Shown here in pieces: positions 15,885 through 17,748 of a stretch of DNA of 17,748 nt; positions within the stretch are counted from its first letter, which is position 1; every line of letters starts with the position of its first letter. The DNA comes from Chamaesiphon sp. GTDB lineage: Bacteria; Cyanobacteriota; Cyanobacteriia; Cyanobacteriales; Chamaesiphonaceae. The position numbers and the translations under genes are program-made. The DNA lies in assembly GCA_026786125.1 (NCBI GenBank), contig JAJAYU010000375.1, positions 1 through 17,748 on the forward strand, given 5' to 3'. The notes under the pieces are model-generated. The model was not told the DNA's origin and made no database searches. It saw nothing but the letters and a program-made list of their open reading frames with translations.

Positions 15885-16694
15885 TTAGTCGATCGCAATT
15901 ATCGTTGGTGCGGTAGCGGTGCCAGGATTGTTATTGTTCATATCTGGTTTGTGAGGCTTGCGGAAGTCAGCATATAACTTATCACGCCAGGTGAAGAATA
16001 GATCGTAGTCGGGATTGTCGGCAAAACCAGGGACACCTTTGCCCTTGAGATTTTCGGCGATATTTAGATAAGGGCCATCGGGAATCTTGAGTAAGAGGCT
16101 TAATCCGGCGACCGTCAAGTCTGCTAGGGTAGGGGTATCACCCGTGAGATAGCCACCAGAATTTTGAGACAGGAGCAAACAGATTGATTCGAGACTGCGG
16201 TGCATCTCGGCTTTGGCAGCTCTAACTGCGTCTGGGGTTAAGCCTAATCCCAATCCTAATACATCGATCGCTTCTCTGGGAATCGAGCTGACTAAATTTC
16301 TGAGGATATCTGGTGTACCAACAGGTAAAATAGAGGTACGGAGGTTGCTACTCTTGAGGCTTTCTAATAGGATAGTTCTTCCCTTGATGCCGATCGAATT
16401 ATCTGCCCATTGTTCGAGTAGTAAGCAATTTGCTTTTTGTTGGGGATTCGTCGGAATAATCGGGCGATCTGGATAAGTTTTATCTAGATACAGCGCGATC
16501 GCGGTAGAGTCAGCAATAACTGTATTACCGTCTTTAAGTACGGGTACCTGTTTTTGACCAGACAGCCGAAATAACTCTAGTTGACCCATTCCAGGTACAA
16601 CTTCGATTTTGCGGTATGCTAACCCTTTGTAGTCAAGAATTAATCTCACTTTTTCCGAAAAATGGGACAATTCAAATTGATATAATTCCAGCAT
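15885..16694 (-). CDS. Glutathione S-transferase family protein
   Basis: The 269-residue protein has an N-terminal thioredoxin-like domain (1-80): LYQFELSHFSEKVRLILDYK, then QVPVL with the conserved cis-proline, then ADSTAIALYLD, the motif that binds the gamma-glutamyl part of glutathione. A helical C-terminal domain follows, with the N-capping region TLADLTVAGL near 190-200. The candidate catalytic residue is S10 or S13 in the first loop; no cysteine is in place. The last 20 residues (NNNNPGTATAPT) are low complexity. GSTs conjugate or reduce electrophiles and peroxides with glutathione in the cytosol; the substrate here is unknown. The start ATG at 16694 is divergent from the protease gene across a 110-base spacer. 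Confidence 0.87.
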   Translation of the reverse strand: MLELYQFELSHFSEKVRLILDYKGLAYRKIEVVPGMGQLELFRLSGQKQVPVLKDGNTVIADSTAIALYLDKTYPDRPIIPTNPQQKANCLLLEQWADNSIGIKGRTILLESLKSSNLRTSILPVGTPDILRNLVSSIPREAIDVLGLGLGLTPDAVRAAKAEMHRSLESICLLLSQNSGGYLTGDTPTLADLTVAGLSLLLKIPDGPYLNIAENLKGKGVPGFADNPDYDLFFTWRDKLYADFRKPHKPDMNNNNPGTATAPTIIAID

Positions 16695-16804
16695 GTCTTT
16701 GCGGTTCCGATCGTAGTTGACAACAGTACTACCACTTATCCTAAAACATCCTCAGTGAAATGCCTGTTCACGAGACTACGGTTTTCACGCCGATCTGAAT
16801 TTTA

Positions 16805-17626
16805 ATGCCTAAGCCCACTCCACCGGATCTAATCGAATCTTCGCCTTGGCAATACTGGATTGCCAGAGTGGTGCCAATGTTGTACATCACAACGCTCACT
16901 CTGTTGCTACCAAAAATCTTGACTCAATTTTTTGGGGTACCTGAATTGAGTGCAATCCAGGAGCAAAAATTGCAGCAACACTTACGATCGATCTCGATCA
17001 AAATCTTGGCAGATGGTGAAACCATCGGTGCGGGGGTGCTGCTTACTAAGCAACAACGGGTGTATACGGTGATTACCAATGCCCATGTAATTCAATCCGC
17101 TAGTGCTCCGTTTCAACTTCAGACCCCTGACGGGCAGATCTATGCCGCTGCTTTAGTTACTCCACCCATCGGTCAAAATCGCGATCTGAGTCTGCTGCGG
17201 TTTCAAAGTCTCGATCGAATCTACACTATTGCTAAATTAGCCACTGCTAGCTCTAAATCAGGCGATCGAGTCTGGTCGGCTGGATTTCCCCTCAAGGGGA
17301 CTAATCAAGCCCTTGATGACACTCCTAGCCCAATCTCGCAGCCAAGTATTGTCAGCGGTCAAATCGTTCAAATCTTGCCGATTGCTATCGCTGGCGGCTA
17401 TAGTGTTGGATCAGATCTAACGATCGAGCATGGCATCAGCGGCGGTGCATTAATTGATCGATCGGGTAAACTAGTTGGTCTTAGTGGCGTTCAAGTTAAG
17501 TCCCTCTGGACTAATCCGGAAATTCTCGAAGATGGCTCTAAAGTTGATAAGATCCTTCATCATCAAATCAAAAATTCTCACTGGGCAATTCCGAGTAATT
17601 TTATTAAAGAATTTGCACGGCTTTAG
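16805..17626 (+). CDS. Membrane-anchored trypsin-like serine protease
   Basis: The 273-residue protein has one N-terminal hydrophobic segment (about 18-42), probably a signal anchor placing the protease outside the inner membrane. The catalytic triad of the trypsin/Deg fold is intact: H94 (TNAHV), D127 (NRDLSLL) and S212 (HGISGGALID). The Ser motif is GISGG rather than the more usual GNSGG. No PDZ domain follows, unlike DegP/HtrA, so it resembles the short serine proteases found in many cyanobacteria. A TTGACA hexamer lies upstream at 16717-16722, but its -10 partner is weak. The stop codon lies inside a GGCTTTA heptamer repeat. Likely substrates are periplasmic proteins; none is suggested by context. 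Confidence 0.85.
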   Translation: MPKPTPPDLIESSPWQYWIARVVPMLYITTLTLLLPKILTQFFGVPELSAIQEQKLQQHLRSISIKILADGETIGAGVLLTKQQRVYTVITNAHVIQSASAPFQLQTPDGQIYAAALVTPPIGQNRDLSLLRFQSLDRIYTIAKLATASSKSGDRVWSAGFPLKGTNQALDDTPSPISQPSIVSGQIVQILPIAIAGGYSVGSDLTIEHGISGGALIDRSGKLVGLSGVQVKSLWTNPEILEDGSKVDKILHHQIKNSHWAIPSNFIKEFARL

Positions 17627-17632
17627 GCTTTA
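17619..17632. repeat. Heptamer repeat GGCTTTA x2 overlapping a stop codon
   Basis: Two exact GGCTTTA units, the reverse complement phase of the CCTAAAG array at 12617, overlap the protease TAG (17624-17626). The last codons and the stop are therefore made of repeat sequence. Confidence 0.65.
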
Positions 17633-17638
17633 GATCTG

Positions 17639-17740
17639 TAGGTTGGGTTGCGGATGCGTTCCGGTCGGGTTTCCCGACCATCGAAACGCACCAAGCAGAA
17701 GAATGTTGGCGGAGCCTCTCCTTCAGGAGACAACCCAACA
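17639..17740. repeat. Composite palindromic repeat (MITE-like), containing hairpin element copy B
   Basis: Outer arms GTTGGGTTG (17642-17650) and CAACCCAAC (17731-17739) enclose three nested parts: TGCGTT (17655-17660) / AACGCA (17685-17690), a 7-bp stem GGTCGGG (17663-17669) / CCCGACC (17673-17679), and TCTCC (17717-17721) / GGAGA (17726-17730). GTTGGGTTG-type termini are widespread in cyanobacterial intergenic repeats. No coding sequence is inside, so any movement would need a transposase elsewhere. Confidence 0.65.
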
Positions 17741-17748
17741 CACCCAGC

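Noticed and set aside
16717..16747. Sigma-70 promoter TTGACA before the protease gene
   Set aside because: The -35 is perfect but the possible -10 boxes (TATCCT at 14-base spacing, TAAAAC at 19) are both poor, so I did not list it as a promoter.
17639..17740. Insertion sequence end
   Set aside because: There is no transposase or target duplication in view; the nested palindromes fit a non-coding repeat better.

Overview
The window looks like chromosomal DNA of a cyanobacterium. CGATCG is very frequent, with complete HIP1 octamers GCGATCGC at 4766, 5294, 8512 and 16495. Several protein families are typical of cyanobacteria: a DUF3038/DUF4335 pair, a membrane PIN-TRAM protein, an FtsH paralogue and a B12-binding radical SAM protein. 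Short heptamer repeats lie between the genes. I saw no rRNA, tRNA, CRISPR array, transposase or phage gene.

Layout, left to right. (1) The 3' part of a membrane-anchored PIN-TRAM nuclease gene (+), ended by a hairpin. (2) Convergent to it, an NreB/NrsD-type metal exporter of the major facilitator superfamily (MFS) with a His-rich tail (-). (3) A 410-base spacer with heptamer repeats and a diverged dispersed hairpin element. (4) Three minus-strand genes: an OFA-family MFS carrier, a small protein resembling Dnd-associated protein 4 with its own candidate promoter, and an HpnP-like B12/radical SAM enzyme. (5) Methionine aminopeptidase map (+), followed by a perfect 13-bp hairpin. (6) A minus-strand block: DUF3038, then DUF4335, then, past a hairpin, an anchored TPR protein. 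(7) A 465-base spacer with a candidate structured RNA. (8) A Tat-exported beta-carbonic-anhydrase-like protein and ftsH (+), the latter with a clear terminator. (9) An ABC ATPase and a glutathione S-transferase (-). (10) A membrane-anchored trypsin-like protease (+), followed by a composite palindromic repeat that runs close to the window end.

Most genes look like separate housekeeping or accessory units rather than one pathway. The DUF3038-DUF4335 pair is the clearest functional couple. FtsH, methionine aminopeptidase and the trypsin-like protein all act in protein processing, but they are not arranged as an operon. Metal export, carboxylate transport and GST suggest stress and solute handling.

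No complete new multi-gene system is visible. The best leads are the Dnd-associated-4-like protein with no dnd genes in view, the roughly 100-base RNA candidate at 11604-11705, a dyad upstream of the OFA carrier, and two diverged copies of one hairpin element whose stem changes are compensatory.
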